Assembly (NCBI RefSeq): GCF_025447595.1
Contig: NZ_JAOEJU010000005.1
Span: 62,001-126,000, forward strand
From: Pseudomonas koreensis
GTDB lineage: Bacteria > Pseudomonadota > Gammaproteobacteria > Pseudomonadales > Pseudomonadaceae
DNA: 64,000 nucleotides
Direction: 5' to 3'
Position numbers and translations under genes: made by a program. Shown piece after piece: positions 29,003 to 39,351 of this stretch. The notes beneath the pieces are model-generated. The model had not been told where the DNA came from. It made no database searches and saw only the letters and a list, made by a program, of their open reading frames with translations. Each line of letters opens with the position of its first letter. Position 1 is the stretch's first letter.

Positions 29003-30172
29003 ATGGCTTGGAATGAGCCGGGTGGCAACTCGAACAATCAGGATCCTTGGGGTGGCAAGCGTCGCAACAACGGCGACCGCAAGGGGCCGCCGGATCTCGA
29101 CGAGGCCTTCCGAAAGCTGCAGGAAAGCCTGAACGGGTTGTTCGGTGGTGGAAAAAAACGCGGTGATGACGGTGGTGGTTCGGGCAAGAGCGGCGGCTTC
29201 GGCGGCCTGCTCGGCATCGGCCTTGTCGTGCTGGCGGCCGTCTGGCTGTACAGTGCGGTGTACGTCGTGGACGAGCAGGAGCAGGCCGTGGTGCTGCGCT
29301 TCGGCAAGTACTACGAGACTGTCGGTCCCGGCCTGAACATCTACTTCCCGCCGATCGACAAGAAGTACATGGAGAACGTCACGCGTGAGCGTGCCTACAC
29401 CAAGCAGGGCCAGATGCTGACCGAAGACGAGAACATCGTCGAAGTGCCGCTGACCGTGCAGTACAAGATCAGCAACCTGCAGGACTTCGTGCTGAACGTC
29501 GACCAGCCGGAAATCAGCCTGCAACATGCGACCGACAGTGCGCTGCGCCATGTGGTGGGTTCCACCGCGATGGACCAGGTGCTGACCGAAGGTCGTGAAC
29601 TGATGGCCAGCGAGATCAAGGAGCGTCTGCAACGTTTCCTCGATACCTATCGCACCGGTATCACCGTCACCCAGGTCAACGTACAGAGCGCAGCGGCACC
29701 GCGTGAAGTGCAGGAAGCCTTCGATGACGTGATCCGCGCCCGTGAAGACGAGCAGCGTTCGCGCAACCAGGCTGAAACCTACGCCAATGGCGTGGTGCCG
29801 GAAGCCCGTGGTCAAGCCCAGCGTATCCTTGAAGATGCCAACGGTTACCGTGATGAAACGGTCTCGCGCGCCAAGGGTGAGGCAGATCGCTTCACCAAAC
29901 TGGTCGCCGAGTATCGCAAGGCGCCCGAGGTCACTCGTCAGCGTCTATATCTGGACACCATGCAGGAAGTCTTCAGCAGCACCAGCAAGGTACTCGTGAC
30001 CGGCAACAAGAACGGCCAGAGCAACCTGCTTTACCTGCCGTTGGACAAAATGATTCAGAACAGTTCGGGCAGCAATGCACCGGTCACCGGTTCGGCTGCC
30101 GCCAGCAACAACACGGACGTCACGCCGCATGTCACTGACGTGCCGCAGTCGCGCACAAGGGAGACCCGCTGA
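29003..30172 (+). CDS. hflK: FtsH protease modulator HflK
   Basis: 389 residues. SPFH/prohibitin-family membrane protein that forms a cage with HflC around FtsH. Gly-rich cytosolic N-terminus, one membrane helix (about 73-92), then the SPFH domain in the periplasm (VDEQEQAVVLRFGKY). The start MAWNEPGGN is chosen because GGAGAG lies six bases before it; upstream in-frame ATGs lack this. Coupled to hflC by TGATG. Confidence 0.95.
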   Translation: MAWNEPGGNSNNQDPWGGKRRNNGDRKGPPDLDEAFRKLQESLNGLFGGGKKRGDDGGGSGKSGGFGGLLGIGLVVLAAVWLYSAVYVVDEQEQAVVLRFGKYYETVGPGLNIYFPPIDKKYMENVTRERAYTKQGQMLTEDENIVEVPLTVQYKISNLQDFVLNVDQPEISLQHATDSALRHVVGSTAMDQVLTEGRELMASEIKERLQRFLDTYRTGITVTQVNVQSAAAPREVQEAFDDVIRAREDEQRSRNQAETYANGVVPEARGQAQRILEDANGYRDETVSRAKGEADRFTKLVAEYRKAPEVTRQRLYLDTMQEVFSSTSKVLVTGNKNGQSNLLYLPLDKMIQNSSGSNAPVTGSAAASNNTDVTPHVTDVPQSRTRETR

Positions 30173-31041
30173 TGAGCAATAAATCGCTGATCGCCCTGAT
30201 CGTTGGCGTTGTTGTGGTACTGGTTGGCTGGAACTGCTTCTACATCGTCGCTCAGACCGAGCGCGCGGTGTTGCTGCAATTCGGTCGCGTGGTTCAGGCT
30301 GACGTTCAGCCGGGTCTGCATGTGAAGGTTCCTTACGTTAACCAGGTGCGTAAATTCGACGCACGTCTGATGACGCTGGATGCACCGACACAACGCTTCC
30401 TGACGCTGGAAAAGAAAGCCGTGATGGTCGATGCCTACGCCAAGTGGCGCGTGAAAGATGCCGAGCGCTTCTACACCGCAACGTCCGGCCTCAAGCAGAT
30501 TGCCGACGAGCGTCTGTCCCGTCGTCTGGAATCGGGCCTGCGTGACCAGTTCGGTAAGCGCACCCTGCACGAGGTAGTGTCCGGTGAGCGTGATGCGCTG
30601 ATGGCTGACATCACCGCGTCGCTGAACAAGATGGCGGAAAAAGAGCTGGGTATCGAAGTGGTCGATGTCCGGGTCAAGGCCATCGATCTGCCGAAAGAAG
30701 TGAACCGCAGTGTGTTCGAACGTATGAGCACCGAGCGTGAGCGTGAAGCTCGCGAGCACCGCGCCAAGGGTAACGAGCTGGCCGAAGGCATCCGTGCCGA
30801 CGCTGATCGTCAACGCCGCGTGCTGCTGGCTGAAGCCTATCGTGAATCCGAAGAGGTTCGCGGTGATGGCGATGCCCAGGCCGCTGCGATCTACTCCAAG
30901 GCCTACGGCCAGGATCAGGATTTCTACGCGTTCTACCGTAGCCTGCGTGCCTACCGTGAAAGCTTCGCGAACAAATCCGACGTCATGGTCCTCGACCCAA
31001 GCAGCGACTTCTTCAAGTATCTGGAGAAGGCCAAGCCTTGA
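30172..31041 (+). CDS. hflC: FtsH protease modulator HflC
   Basis: 289 residues. Partner of HflK with the same topology: N-terminal helix (LIALIVGVVVVLVGW) and SPFH domain (TERAVLLQFGRVV), with an EAR-rich coiled coil near 190-240. It ends the hfq-hflXKC unit; a strong terminator follows 85 bases later. Confidence 0.96.
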   Translation: MSNKSLIALIVGVVVVLVGWNCFYIVAQTERAVLLQFGRVVQADVQPGLHVKVPYVNQVRKFDARLMTLDAPTQRFLTLEKKAVMVDAYAKWRVKDAERFYTATSGLKQIADERLSRRLESGLRDQFGKRTLHEVVSGERDALMADITASLNKMAEKELGIEVVDVRVKAIDLPKEVNRSVFERMSTEREREAREHRAKGNELAEGIRADADRQRRVLLAEAYRESEEVRGDGDAQAAAIYSKAYGQDQDFYAFYRSLRAYRESFANKSDVMVLDPSSDFFKYLEKAKP

Positions 31042-31126
31042 TACGACGTTGACCTGAATCAGTCCGCCCGGCGGCTAAAACCTCGGGCGGGGTGATCCTT
31101 TGGGAAAACGTGTGTATGATGCGGCA

Positions 31127-31149
31127 GCCGGGAAATTCCCGGCTTTTTT
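31127..31149 (+). terminator. Terminator after hflC
   Basis: GCCGGGA pairs with TCCCGGC (31137-31143), followed by six T. Confidence 0.9.
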
Positions 31150-31224
31150 GCGTCTGCACGTTTGATTGCTGTTTTTGTTGCAGAAGATCGGGTTGAATGG
31201 CCCGACAGTTTTTCGAGGAAAGTG

Positions 31225-31341
31225 ATGGGCGAAGCCGGTAACAGGCCTTTCGCCGCGTCGTTCATGCGCGTGCGTTTTGAACGGGCCGGTCATTTTCTGC
31301 TTCACTCAAGGCTCGCCCTCGGGCTGGCCGCCCGGATCTAA
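31225..31341 (+). CDS. Possible 38-aa ORF upstream of hisZ
   Basis: Not a recognised gene. Its ATG has GAGGA five bases upstream, about 70 percent of third positions are G or C, and it stops 13 bases before the hisZ start. The peptide (begins [18 protein letters not shown], ends LALGLAARI) is basic and amphipathic. It could be a leader peptide for hisZ. The usual Pseudomonas DUF2065 gene between hflC and hisZ was not seen here. Together with the terminator above, this accounts for the 313-base gap. Confidence 0.35.
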   Translation: MGEAGNRPFAASFMRVRFERAGHFLLHSRLALGLAARI

Positions 31342-31354
31342 GGGGAATGGCGTA

Positions 31355-32542
31355 ATGGCAACGGTAGACCGCTGGCTGCTGCCAGATGGCATCGAAGAAG
31401 TACTGCCACCGGAAGCGGCGCGCATTGAAGTCGCGCGTCGTCAGGTGTTGGATCTGTTCCAGAGCTGGGGTTACGAGTTTGTCGTGACTCCCCATATCGA
31501 GTACCTGGAATCCCTGCTGACCGGCGCGGGCCAGGACCTGGATCTGCGTACCTTCAAGGTCATCGACCCGCAATCGGGCCGGCAGATGGGTTTCCGTGCC
31601 GACATCACGCCGCAAGTGGCGCGCATCGATGCGCACACCCTGCGTCGCGAAGGCCCGAGCCGTCTGTGCTACGCCGGCAGCGTGCTGCATGCCCAGCCGC
31701 GTGCCTTGTCGTCCTCGCGCAGCCCGATCCAGTTGGGCGCCGAGTTGTACGGCGATGCCAGCCCGAGCAGCGACGTCGAAGTCATCAGCCTGATGTTGGC
31801 CATGCTGCAACTGGCCGATGTGCCGGATGTGCACATGGACCTCGGTCATGTCGGCATCTACCGCGGTCTGGCCCAGGCGGCCGGTCTGTCGGGTGAGGTT
31901 GAGCAACAACTGTTCGATGCGTTGCAACGCAAAGCCATCGATGAGGTCATTACCTTGACCGAAGGCCTGCCGGCCGATCTGTCTGGCATGTTGCGCGCGC
32001 TGGTCGGCCTGTGCGGCGGCCGTGAAGTACTGACCGCTGCCCGCGAGCGTCTGGCCAATGCGCCGGCGCCGGTACTGGCGGCGCTGGAAGATTTGCTGGC
32101 GATCGCCGAGCGTCTGTCGGTGCGCTTCCCGGAGCTGCCGCTGTACTTCGATCTAGGCGAGTTGCGCGGCTACCACTACCACACCGGTGTGGTGTTCGCG
32201 GTGTTCGTGCCGGGTGTTGGCCAGTCCATTGCCCAGGGCGGTCGCTACGACGACATCGGCGCCGACTTCGGTCGCGCCCGTCCGGCCACCGGCTTCTCCA
32301 CCGATTTGAAAACCCTGGTGACCCTGGGGCGTGCTGAGATCGAGCTACCGTCTGGCGGTATCTGGATGCCTGACAGTACGGATGCGGCACTCTGGCAGCA
32401 GGTTTGCCAGTTGCGCAGTGAGGGTCAGCGTGTCGTTCAGGCATTGCCTGGACAACCTTTGGCCGCCGCCCGTGATGCGGACTGCGACCGGCAATTGATC
32501 CAGCAGAACGGGCTTTGGCAAGTATCGCCACTGGCTTCTTGA
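31355..32542 (+). CDS. hisZ: ATP phosphoribosyltransferase regulatory subunit HisZ
   Basis: 395 residues. HisRS-like subunit that activates short-form HisG in the first histidine step; it has no aminoacylation activity. Class II fold motifs [13 protein letters not shown] and [17 protein letters not shown] are present. The start [16 protein letters not shown] has a G-rich ribosome site (GGGGAATGG). purA is 54 bases downstream, as in other Pseudomonas. Confidence 0.95.
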   Translation: MATVDRWLLPDGIEEVLPPEAARIEVARRQVLDLFQSWGYEFVVTPHIEYLESLLTGAGQDLDLRTFKVIDPQSGRQMGFRADITPQVARIDAHTLRREGPSRLCYAGSVLHAQPRALSSSRSPIQLGAELYGDASPSSDVEVISLMLAMLQLADVPDVHMDLGHVGIYRGLAQAAGLSGEVEQQLFDALQRKAIDEVITLTEGLPADLSGMLRALVGLCGGREVLTAARERLANAPAPVLAALEDLLAIAERLSVRFPELPLYFDLGELRGYHYHTGVVFAVFVPGVGQSIAQGGRYDDIGADFGRARPATGFSTDLKTLVTLGRAEIELPSGGIWMPDSTDAALWQQVCQLRSEGQRVVQALPGQPLAAARDADCDRQLIQQNGLWQVSPLAS

Positions 32543-33886
<1,344 letters not shown>

Positions 33887-33907
33887 TAAGTCGTTGATGT
33901 AAAAACA

Positions 33908-33933
33908 CAAAGGCCCCTTCATCGGGGCCTTTG
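33908..33933 (+). terminator. Terminator of purA
   Basis: CAAAGGCCCC (33908-33917) pairs with GGGGCCTTTG (33924-33933). An A-run lies before it and a T-rich stretch after it. Confidence 0.85.
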
Positions 33934-34026
33934 TCGTTTATGCCTGTTGGACGGCATGACCTTTGCTGTGATTCTGTCTACAAGAGTGCCATCAAATTAA
34001 TGGCGTCAGAAGTAGAGGGATTCAAA

Positions 34027-35961
34027 GTGTCAGCCGTTCTCTCACTGTTACAAAGCCGTTTGTTGCGGCCTGTGTTCGTTACCCTTGGTATCGCCCTTTT
34101 GGTGCAAGTGCTGGTGGCCGTCGCCCTGACGCGGAGCACCGTCACTGCGCTGGAAGCCGATCTCGGCACTCGCCTGGGCGCCGACAGCCAGAAGTTGTCC
34201 GGTGAGCTGGGGCAGGCCGGGCGTGAAGTCACGTCGAGCCTCGACAATCTCTCCTCAAGTACCCGTCAGCGTCTTACCGCCGGTCTTTCCTCGCGTCTGA
34301 AGGAAGAGCAGGCGCAGCTGCGTGCGACTCTGGAAAAAGACCTGAAGGATTCGGCCAATGACATGGCCCAGTTGCTGGCCTCGGTGGCGCCTCGCGCCAT
34401 GTGGGACAGCGACGTGCCGACCCTGTCCGAATTCGCCCGCCGGGCCCAGCGCAATCCCAACGTGCTGTTCGTGGTGTATGACGACGCCACAGGCCAGCAT
34501 CTGACCCGCTACCTCAATCGCGAAAACCCGATCAATAAGGCCCTTTTGGAAAAAGGCCAGGGCGAGCGGGCGCTGGATAAAGTGCTGGATGCGGCGAAGA
34601 ACGATCCGTCGGTCTACTACCTCGAAGCCTCGATCAATCCCAATGGCGTGGAAATCGGCAAGGTGCTGATGGGCGTTTCCACCGCTTCGGTTGAAACCGA
34701 TCTCGCGGCGCTCGATCAGCGCTTCGCGGCGTTGATTGCCAGCAGTGATCAATTGGTCGGCGACAGCCTCAAGGGTGCCGCTGCCGACAGCGCCACCGCC
34801 ATGCGTGCGCGCCTGCAATCGGCGCAGTCCACGGCTGCCGAGATGAAGGCCAACACCACCAGTACCGTGCAGGACGCTGCCGCAACCCTGCGTTGGCGCA
34901 TCGGCATGGGCCTTGCGTTGGTAGGTGCCGGGGTGCTGTTGCTGCTGGCGGTGGTGCTCGGTCATCGAGTGGTCAATCGCCTGAAAATGCTCAACGCCGC
35001 CATGGATGATCTGGCAGCAGGCGAGGGCGATCTGACCAAGCGCGTGCAGATCAACAGCAAGGACGAAATCGGCGACATGGCTTCGGCGGTCAACCGTTTT
35101 GTGGACAAGTTGCAACCGATCGTGCGCGAGGCCGGGGATGTGGCTCAGCGTACCGGTGTGGAAATCGGTGCGATGACCCTGCGTAATGCCGGTGCCGATG
35201 CGGCGGCTGGAATGCAGCGTGATGAAGTCGCCGAAAGTTTGCGGGCGCTTTCGCAAATGGCCGACGAAGCGCAATCGGAAAGCCATGCGATGCAGGCGGC
35301 GCTGAAGCAGGTGGTGGATATTCGCCAGGCCACCGACGAGAACACTCGCACCTCGGCCAAGGTCGGCAGCCTGATCGAGGCGCTGGCGGGGCAAGTCGAC
35401 ACAGGGGCGAAAGTCATCGAACGGCTGGCGCAGCAGAGCGAGCAGATTGAAGTGGTGCTGACCGTGATTCACGGCATCGCCGAGCAGACCAACCTGCTGG
35501 CGCTCAACGCCGCCATCGAAGCGGCCCGAGCCGGCGAGACCGGTCGCGGGTTTGCGGTGGTGGCGGATGAAGTGCGGGCGCTGGCAAGCAAGACCCAAAG
35601 CTCCACCGGCGATATTCAGGCGCACATCGTGGCCTTGCAGCAGGGCGCCCGTGAGGCGGTGGAGGCGATCGGTCAGGCCGGGCGTCAGGCCAGCGAAGGT
35701 TTGCTGGTGCTGCGTGACAGCGCGCGGTTGCAGCAGTCGGTGCAGGCATCGGTCGAGCAGGTGCATGCGGCGATTGGTCTGGCGACTCAGGCAGCGGCGC
35801 ATCAGGCGCAGGGCGCGCAGGCTGTGCGTGGGCGCGTCGAGACGATTCATGCCCAGGCCGAGAAAGCTGCTCAGGCGGTGGTCGAGACCACGGCCAGCGG
35901 GAAGGTTCTGGATGGTCTGGCGGCGCAGCTCAAGGCCAGTCTCGGGCAGTTCCGGGCTTGA
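34027..35961 (+). CDS. Methyl-accepting chemotaxis protein
   Basis: 644 residues from a GTG start with AGAGGG seven bases before; longer in-frame ATGs (33931, 34000) lack a ribosome site. Membrane helix about 16-34, a periplasmic region of about 250 residues with long predicted helices, second helix about 292-313, HAMP, then the MCP signalling hairpin with the conserved tip ([19 protein letters not shown], near 485). The periplasmic part shows no PAS/Cache motif that I recognise, so the ligand is unknown. There is no C-terminal CheR pentapeptide (it ends in SLGQFRA). It stands alone, with terminators on both sides. Confidence 0.9.
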   Translation: MSAVLSLLQSRLLRPVFVTLGIALLVQVLVAVALTRSTVTALEADLGTRLGADSQKLSGELGQAGREVTSSLDNLSSSTRQRLTAGLSSRLKEEQAQLRATLEKDLKDSANDMAQLLASVAPRAMWDSDVPTLSEFARRAQRNPNVLFVVYDDATGQHLTRYLNRENPINKALLEKGQGERALDKVLDAAKNDPSVYYLEASINPNGVEIGKVLMGVSTASVETDLAALDQRFAALIASSDQLVGDSLKGAAADSATAMRARLQSAQSTAAEMKANTTSTVQDAAATLRWRIGMGLALVGAGVLLLLAVVLGHRVVNRLKMLNAAMDDLAAGEGDLTKRVQINSKDEIGDMASAVNRFVDKLQPIVREAGDVAQRTGVEIGAMTLRNAGADAAAGMQRDEVAESLRALSQMADEAQSESHAMQAALKQVVDIRQATDENTRTSAKVGSLIEALAGQVDTGAKVIERLAQQSEQIEVVLTVIHGIAEQTNLLALNAAIEAARAGETGRGFAVVADEVRALASKTQSSTGDIQAHIVALQQGAREAVEAIGQAGRQASEGLLVLRDSARLQQSVQASVEQVHAAIGLATQAAAHQAQGAQAVRGRVETIHAQAEKAAQAVVETTASGKVLDGLAAQLKASLGQFRA

Positions 35962-35970
35962 TGTGACAGG

Positions 35971-36006
35971 CAAAAAAAATCGCAGCCTCGGCTGCGATTT
36001 TTTTTA
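35971..36006. terminator. Bidirectional terminator
   Basis: AAATCGCAGCC pairs with GGCTGCGATTT, flanked by an A8 tract and a T8 tract. It serves both the chemoreceptor gene and the convergent iron permease gene, whose stop codon touches it. Confidence 0.9.
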
Positions 36007-37569
36007 TCGGCTCAGATACATCCGGGTTGTCAGCAGATACACCGGCAATCCCGACACCACAATCAACAACGCCGCATAAGGCGCAGCGGCTGCGAACTCG
36101 ACATTCGCGGTGTGCGCCCAGACTTCGGTCGCTAATGTGTTGAGCCCGGTCGGGCTCAGCAGCAACGTCGCCGTCAGTTCCTTCATGGCATCCAGAAACA
36201 CCAGCGCAAACGCCGCGCCAAGTGCCGGGAAGATGATCGGCAGGGTCACTCGGCAGAATGCCGTGAACGAAGATGCTCCCAGAGTGCGGGCGGCTTCTTC
36301 GAGTTGCGGTGCGGCCTTGTTCAGCGCCGTGCGGATCGGCGCCTGAGCCAGCGGCAGAAACAGCAGCGCGTAGGCGATCAGCAACAGCGCGGAGGTCTGG
36401 TACAGCGCCGGCACGTAATGCAGGGCGAAATACACCAGCGTCAGCGCGATCACCAATCCCGGCAGGGCGTGCAGCAGATAGGGCAGGCGCTCGGCCCAGA
36501 TCGCCAGTTGGCCTTTGTAGCGCACCACCAGCAACCCGACCGGCACTGCCAGCACCAGACACAATCCCGCACCACCCAGCGATAGCGCCAGCGACGACAG
36601 CAATGCTTCGGTGATTGCTGCCACCGGGAAGGCTGCTGACGATCCCACGGCAAGCCAGTAAGCCAGCATGCCCAGCGGAATCCCGCTGCCGACAATCGCC
36701 AGCATCAGGCAGTACAACTGACCGGCGATCGCCCAAGGCCCGAGTCGCACTTGTTCAGCCCGACGCGCCGCGCCCTGGCCGGTGCGCACATGACGGCCCT
36801 TGCCGCGAACGCGCAGCTCCAGCCACAACAGCATCAAGCACAGCGCCAGCAATACCGCCGACAGCATCGCCGCATTGGCATTGCTGAATTCCAGTTCGAA
36901 TTGCTGATAGATCGCGGTGGTGAAAGTTTGCAGACCAATGATCGACAGTGCGCCGAACTCCACGAGCATGTGCAATGCGATCAGCAACGAGCCGGCCAGC
37001 AGCGAAGGCCAGAGCAGGGGCAGGGTGACGCGGAAAAACACGCCCCAGCGATTCTGGCCCAGCGTGCGAGCCGATTCCTCAAGAGAGGGATCGAGATTGC
37101 GCAGGGTTGCCGCGACCGGCAGAAAGATCAGTGGGTACTTCGACAGGCTCATTACCAGAATCGCCCCGCCGAGTCCTTCGAACTGCGCGCTGAGCGAAAC
37201 CCAGGTAAAGCTGCTGACGAATGCCGGTACAGCGAACGGCAAACACAGAATCACGCCCCACAGCCGTCGGCCCGGAAGATTGCTGCGCTCCAGCAGCCAC
37301 GCCAGTGACAGGCCGATCACGCCACAGGTCACGGTCACGCCAACCATCAGCGCCAGCGTGTTGCGCAGCAGGCCGAACACATACGGGCGCCACAGCAAGT
37401 GAAGCGCCTCGGACCAGCCGGCCTGCCAGGCTTTGAGCCCGACATAGGCCAGCGGCAACAGGCTCATGACCACCAGCAACAACACCGGCAGCACCAGCCA
37501 GATCGACGGCCGCTTGCGCCGTGGCACGTAACCCCCGCGTGTAGCGGGGGCGGATAACGATGCGGTCAT
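36004..37569 (-). CDS. Iron(III) ABC transporter permease (FbpB/HitB type)
   Basis: 521 residues, about 12 membrane segments in two fused MetI-like halves. Each half has an EAA-type loop: SLEESARTLGQNRWGVFFRV and QLEEAARTLGASSFTAFCRV. This fused permease is typical of the FbpABC/HitABC ferric-ion importers. Its start overlaps the binding-protein stop (TGATG), so the two are coupled. No ATP-binding subunit gene lies next to it; an ATPase encoded elsewhere must be used. Confidence 0.9.
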   Translation of the reverse strand: MTASLSAPATRGGYVPRRKRPSIWLVLPVLLLVVMSLLPLAYVGLKAWQAGWSEALHLLWRPYVFGLLRNTLALMVGVTVTCGVIGLSLAWLLERSNLPGRRLWGVILCLPFAVPAFVSSFTWVSLSAQFEGLGGAILVMSLSKYPLIFLPVAATLRNLDPSLEESARTLGQNRWGVFFRVTLPLLWPSLLAGSLLIALHMLVEFGALSIIGLQTFTTAIYQQFELEFSNANAAMLSAVLLALCLMLLWLELRVRGKGRHVRTGQGAARRAEQVRLGPWAIAGQLYCLMLAIVGSGIPLGMLAYWLAVGSSAAFPVAAITEALLSSLALSLGGAGLCLVLAVPVGLLVVRYKGQLAIWAERLPYLLHALPGLVIALTLVYFALHYVPALYQTSALLLIAYALLFLPLAQAPIRTALNKAAPQLEEAARTLGASSFTAFCRVTLPIIFPALGAAFALVFLDAMKELTATLLLSPTGLNTLATEVWAHTANVEFAAAAPYAALLIVVSGLPVYLLTTRMYLSR

Positions 37570-38579
37570 CAGTTCAGGCCAACTTCGCGTTCCAGCTCCA
37601 GCGCTTCTTCGGCATTGCCGAGATCGGCTGGCGTGACGTCCGGTGCTTCCAGTTCGCTGAACGGCTTGAGGCCGCGATCCGATTCCATGCCTTTATGCAG
37701 CGGGTATTCGGCGGTGGTCTGGGTGATCACGCGCTGGCCTTCTTCGCTGGCCATGTAGGCGAGGAATTGCTGGGCTTCTTTTGGATGTTTGCTCGATTTC
37801 AGCACGGCTGCACTGGATACGGTGATCAGGCCGCCCACATCGCCGCCGGTGAAGTAATGCAGTTTCGAATCAAGCTGGCCTTTTTCCCGTTGCAGGGCGA
37901 ACCAGTAGTAGTTGTTCACCAGCACGGTGGCGACTTCGCCGTTTTCCACAGCCTTGAGGGCGACCATGTTATTGCTGTAGGTCTTGCCGAAGGCGCGCAG
38001 ACCAGTTAGCCATTCTTCGGCGGCGTCGCGACCGTGTTTCTTGATGATGGCTACGGCTTGTTCCTGGAAAGCCCCGCTGGTCGGTACGAAACCGACCTTG
38101 CCTTGCCACTGCGGGTCGGCGAAATCCAGCACCGATTTCGGCAGGTCTTTTTCATCGACCAGTTTCGGGTTGAACGCGACCACACGAACCCGGGCGGTGA
38201 CACCGATCCAGGTGCCGTTGCCGGCGACGTATTCTTTCGGCAGAACGGCCAGGGTCGCGTCGTCGGCCTTGGCCAACAGGCCTTGCTCGCCGAGGTTGTT
38301 CAGCGGCGGGGATTCTTCGGTATAGATGACGTCGGCAGGGGAGCGGTCGCCTTCTTCGATGATCTGGCTGGCCAGCTGATTGCTGCTGCCCTTGCGCACG
38401 TTGACGTGAATGCCGGTCTTGGCTTCGAAGGCTTTGGCGATCGCGTCGCCGACTTCCTTGTGTTGACCGTTGTAGAGAGTCAGGGAAACCGCATCGGCAG
38501 CCTGGGTGAGGGGAGTGGCGAGTGCCAGGCCGAGCAGGGTGAAGGTCAAGCCGCGGCGCAGGGTATTTCGAAACATCAT
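37569..38579 (-). CDS. Iron(III) ABC transporter substrate-binding protein (FbpA/HitA type)
   Basis: 336 residues with a Sec signal peptide (cleavage near TQAADA, about residue 28). The body (LTLYNGQHKEVGDAIAKAF, GSSNQLASQI, IYTEESPPLNN, VLVNNYYW) matches the ferric-binding protein family; the paired tyrosines in NNYYW are the expected iron ligands. GAGGA precedes the first of two adjacent ATGs. The upstream region carries a candidate Fur box, so iron repression is likely. Confidence 0.9.
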   Translation of the reverse strand: MMFRNTLRRGLTFTLLGLALATPLTQAADAVSLTLYNGQHKEVGDAIAKAFEAKTGIHVNVRKGSSNQLASQIIEEGDRSPADVIYTEESPPLNNLGEQGLLAKADDATLAVLPKEYVAGNGTWIGVTARVRVVAFNPKLVDEKDLPKSVLDFADPQWQGKVGFVPTSGAFQEQAVAIIKKHGRDAAEEWLTGLRAFGKTYSNNMVALKAVENGEVATVLVNNYYWFALQREKGQLDSKLHYFTGGDVGGLITVSSAAVLKSSKHPKEAQQFLAYMASEEGQRVITQTTAEYPLHKGMESDRGLKPFSELEAPDVTPADLGNAEEALELEREVGLN

Positions 38580-38617
38580 TCGCAGGGTTCCTCACTGTCG
38601 CATTGCAAAAACTTGCA

Positions 38618-38639
38618 ACAATGATAAACGATATTGTTT
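38618..38639 (-). promoter_or_regulatory. Candidate Fur box
   Basis: An AT-rich site with AACAAT and ATTGTT arms around GATAAACGAT, about 40-60 bases before the iron-binding protein start. It resembles overlapping GATAAT-type hexamers of Fur sites. Inferred from sequence and gene function. Confidence 0.5.
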
Positions 38640-38713
38640 CTCAAGTGCGCCTTGCGGGGAGGAGGTGGGTCTGGTAGGCGTTGGGTTTCAGGATTTTCCA
38701 GATCCCGGAAACG

Positions 38714-38739
38714 CAAAAACCCGCTTTCGCGGGTTTTTG
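38714..38739 (-). terminator. Terminator of tRNA-Leu copy 1
   Basis: A 10-11 bp stem AAAAACCCGC/GCGGGTTTTT around TTTC, with flanking A and T tracts. It lies 32 bases downstream of the tRNA on the minus strand. Confidence 0.85.
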
Positions 38740-38771
38740 TGAGATTCAAGATCGTGACCTTGAATTTGAAT

Positions 38772-38858
38772 TGGTGCCCAGAAGAAGACTCGAACTTCCA
38801 CGACCGTAAGGTCACCAGCACCTGAAGCTGGCGTGTCTACCAATTTCACCATCTGGGC
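38772..38858 (-). tRNA. tRNA-Leu (anticodon CAG), copy 1
   Basis: 87 nt including an encoded CCA end. Read on the minus strand: acceptor GCCCAGA/TCTGGGC, anticodon loop TTCAGGT (CAG) between CCAGC and GCTGG, a long variable arm, and T loop GTTCGAGTC. It differs from copy 2 in the last acceptor pair (A-T here, G-C there). Confidence 0.95.
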
Positions 38859-38892
38859 TTCATCTTCAGCGTTGCCGCTGTTGATGTGGCGC

Positions 38893-38921
38893 ACTATACG
38901 GAGCGCCTTTTGATCTGTAAA
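38893..38921 (-). promoter_or_regulatory. Sigma-70 promoter of tRNA-Leu copy 1
   Basis: On the minus strand TTTACA (38916-38921), 17-base spacer, TATAGT (38893-38898), then a GC-rich discriminator, the pattern of growth-controlled stable-RNA promoters. Confidence 0.85.
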
Positions 38922-38975
38922 CCCCTGATTTGATTTTAATAAATCATTTTCAGAAAAAGGCGGGGCGCAGAATGC

Positions 38976-39000
38976 AAAAAACCCGCTTTCGCGGGTTTTG
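38976..39000 (-). terminator. Terminator of tRNA-Leu copy 2
   Basis: AAAACCCGC/GCGGGTTTT around TTTC, with an extra A-run at the low-coordinate side (T-run on the minus strand). Nearly the same as the terminator of copy 1. Confidence 0.85.
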
Positions 39001-39039
39001 GTGTGAGTCTTGAAACTGATCTAGTCTCAAACTCGAAAT

Positions 39040-39126
39040 TGGTGCCCAGGAGAAGACTCGAACTTCCACGACCGTAAGGTCACCAGCACCTGAAGCTGGC
39101 GTGTCTACCAATTTCACCACCTGGGC
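39040..39126 (-). tRNA. tRNA-Leu (anticodon CAG), copy 2
   Basis: 87 nt including CCA, same body as copy 1, anticodon CAG. The acceptor stem is GCCCAGG/CCTGGGC: both bases of the seventh pair differ from copy 1, keeping the stem intact. Confidence 0.95.
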
Positions 39127-39161
39127 ATCTCGTCAACGTGTGTACGTCGTCGATGGCGCGC

Positions 39162-39190
39162 ACTATACGGAGCGCCTTTTTAACTGTAAA
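39162..39190 (-). promoter_or_regulatory. Sigma-70 promoter of tRNA-Leu copy 2
   Basis: TTTACA (39185-39190), 17-base spacer, TATAGT (39162-39167) and a GC-rich discriminator. The hexamers and much of the surrounding sequence match the copy 1 promoter. Confidence 0.85.
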
Positions 39191-39351
39191 CCCCTGCCAG
39201 CGAAAAAAATGATTTTTTTTACCAGCGGTGTTCAAAACGCCCTCCAGGCGTCGATACAAGGCTCCAGGCGCGTCTTATATAGTCGGAAATTTCCCGTTTG
39301 ATGGCGCCTATGCCAAACTAACCCGCATATAGACAAGGTGAAAACTCTCTA

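Noticed and set aside
27374..29815. 813-codon minus-strand open frame opposite hflX and hflK
   Set aside because: Shadow of two well-supported genes; the product has no domain and unnatural His/Gln-rich composition.
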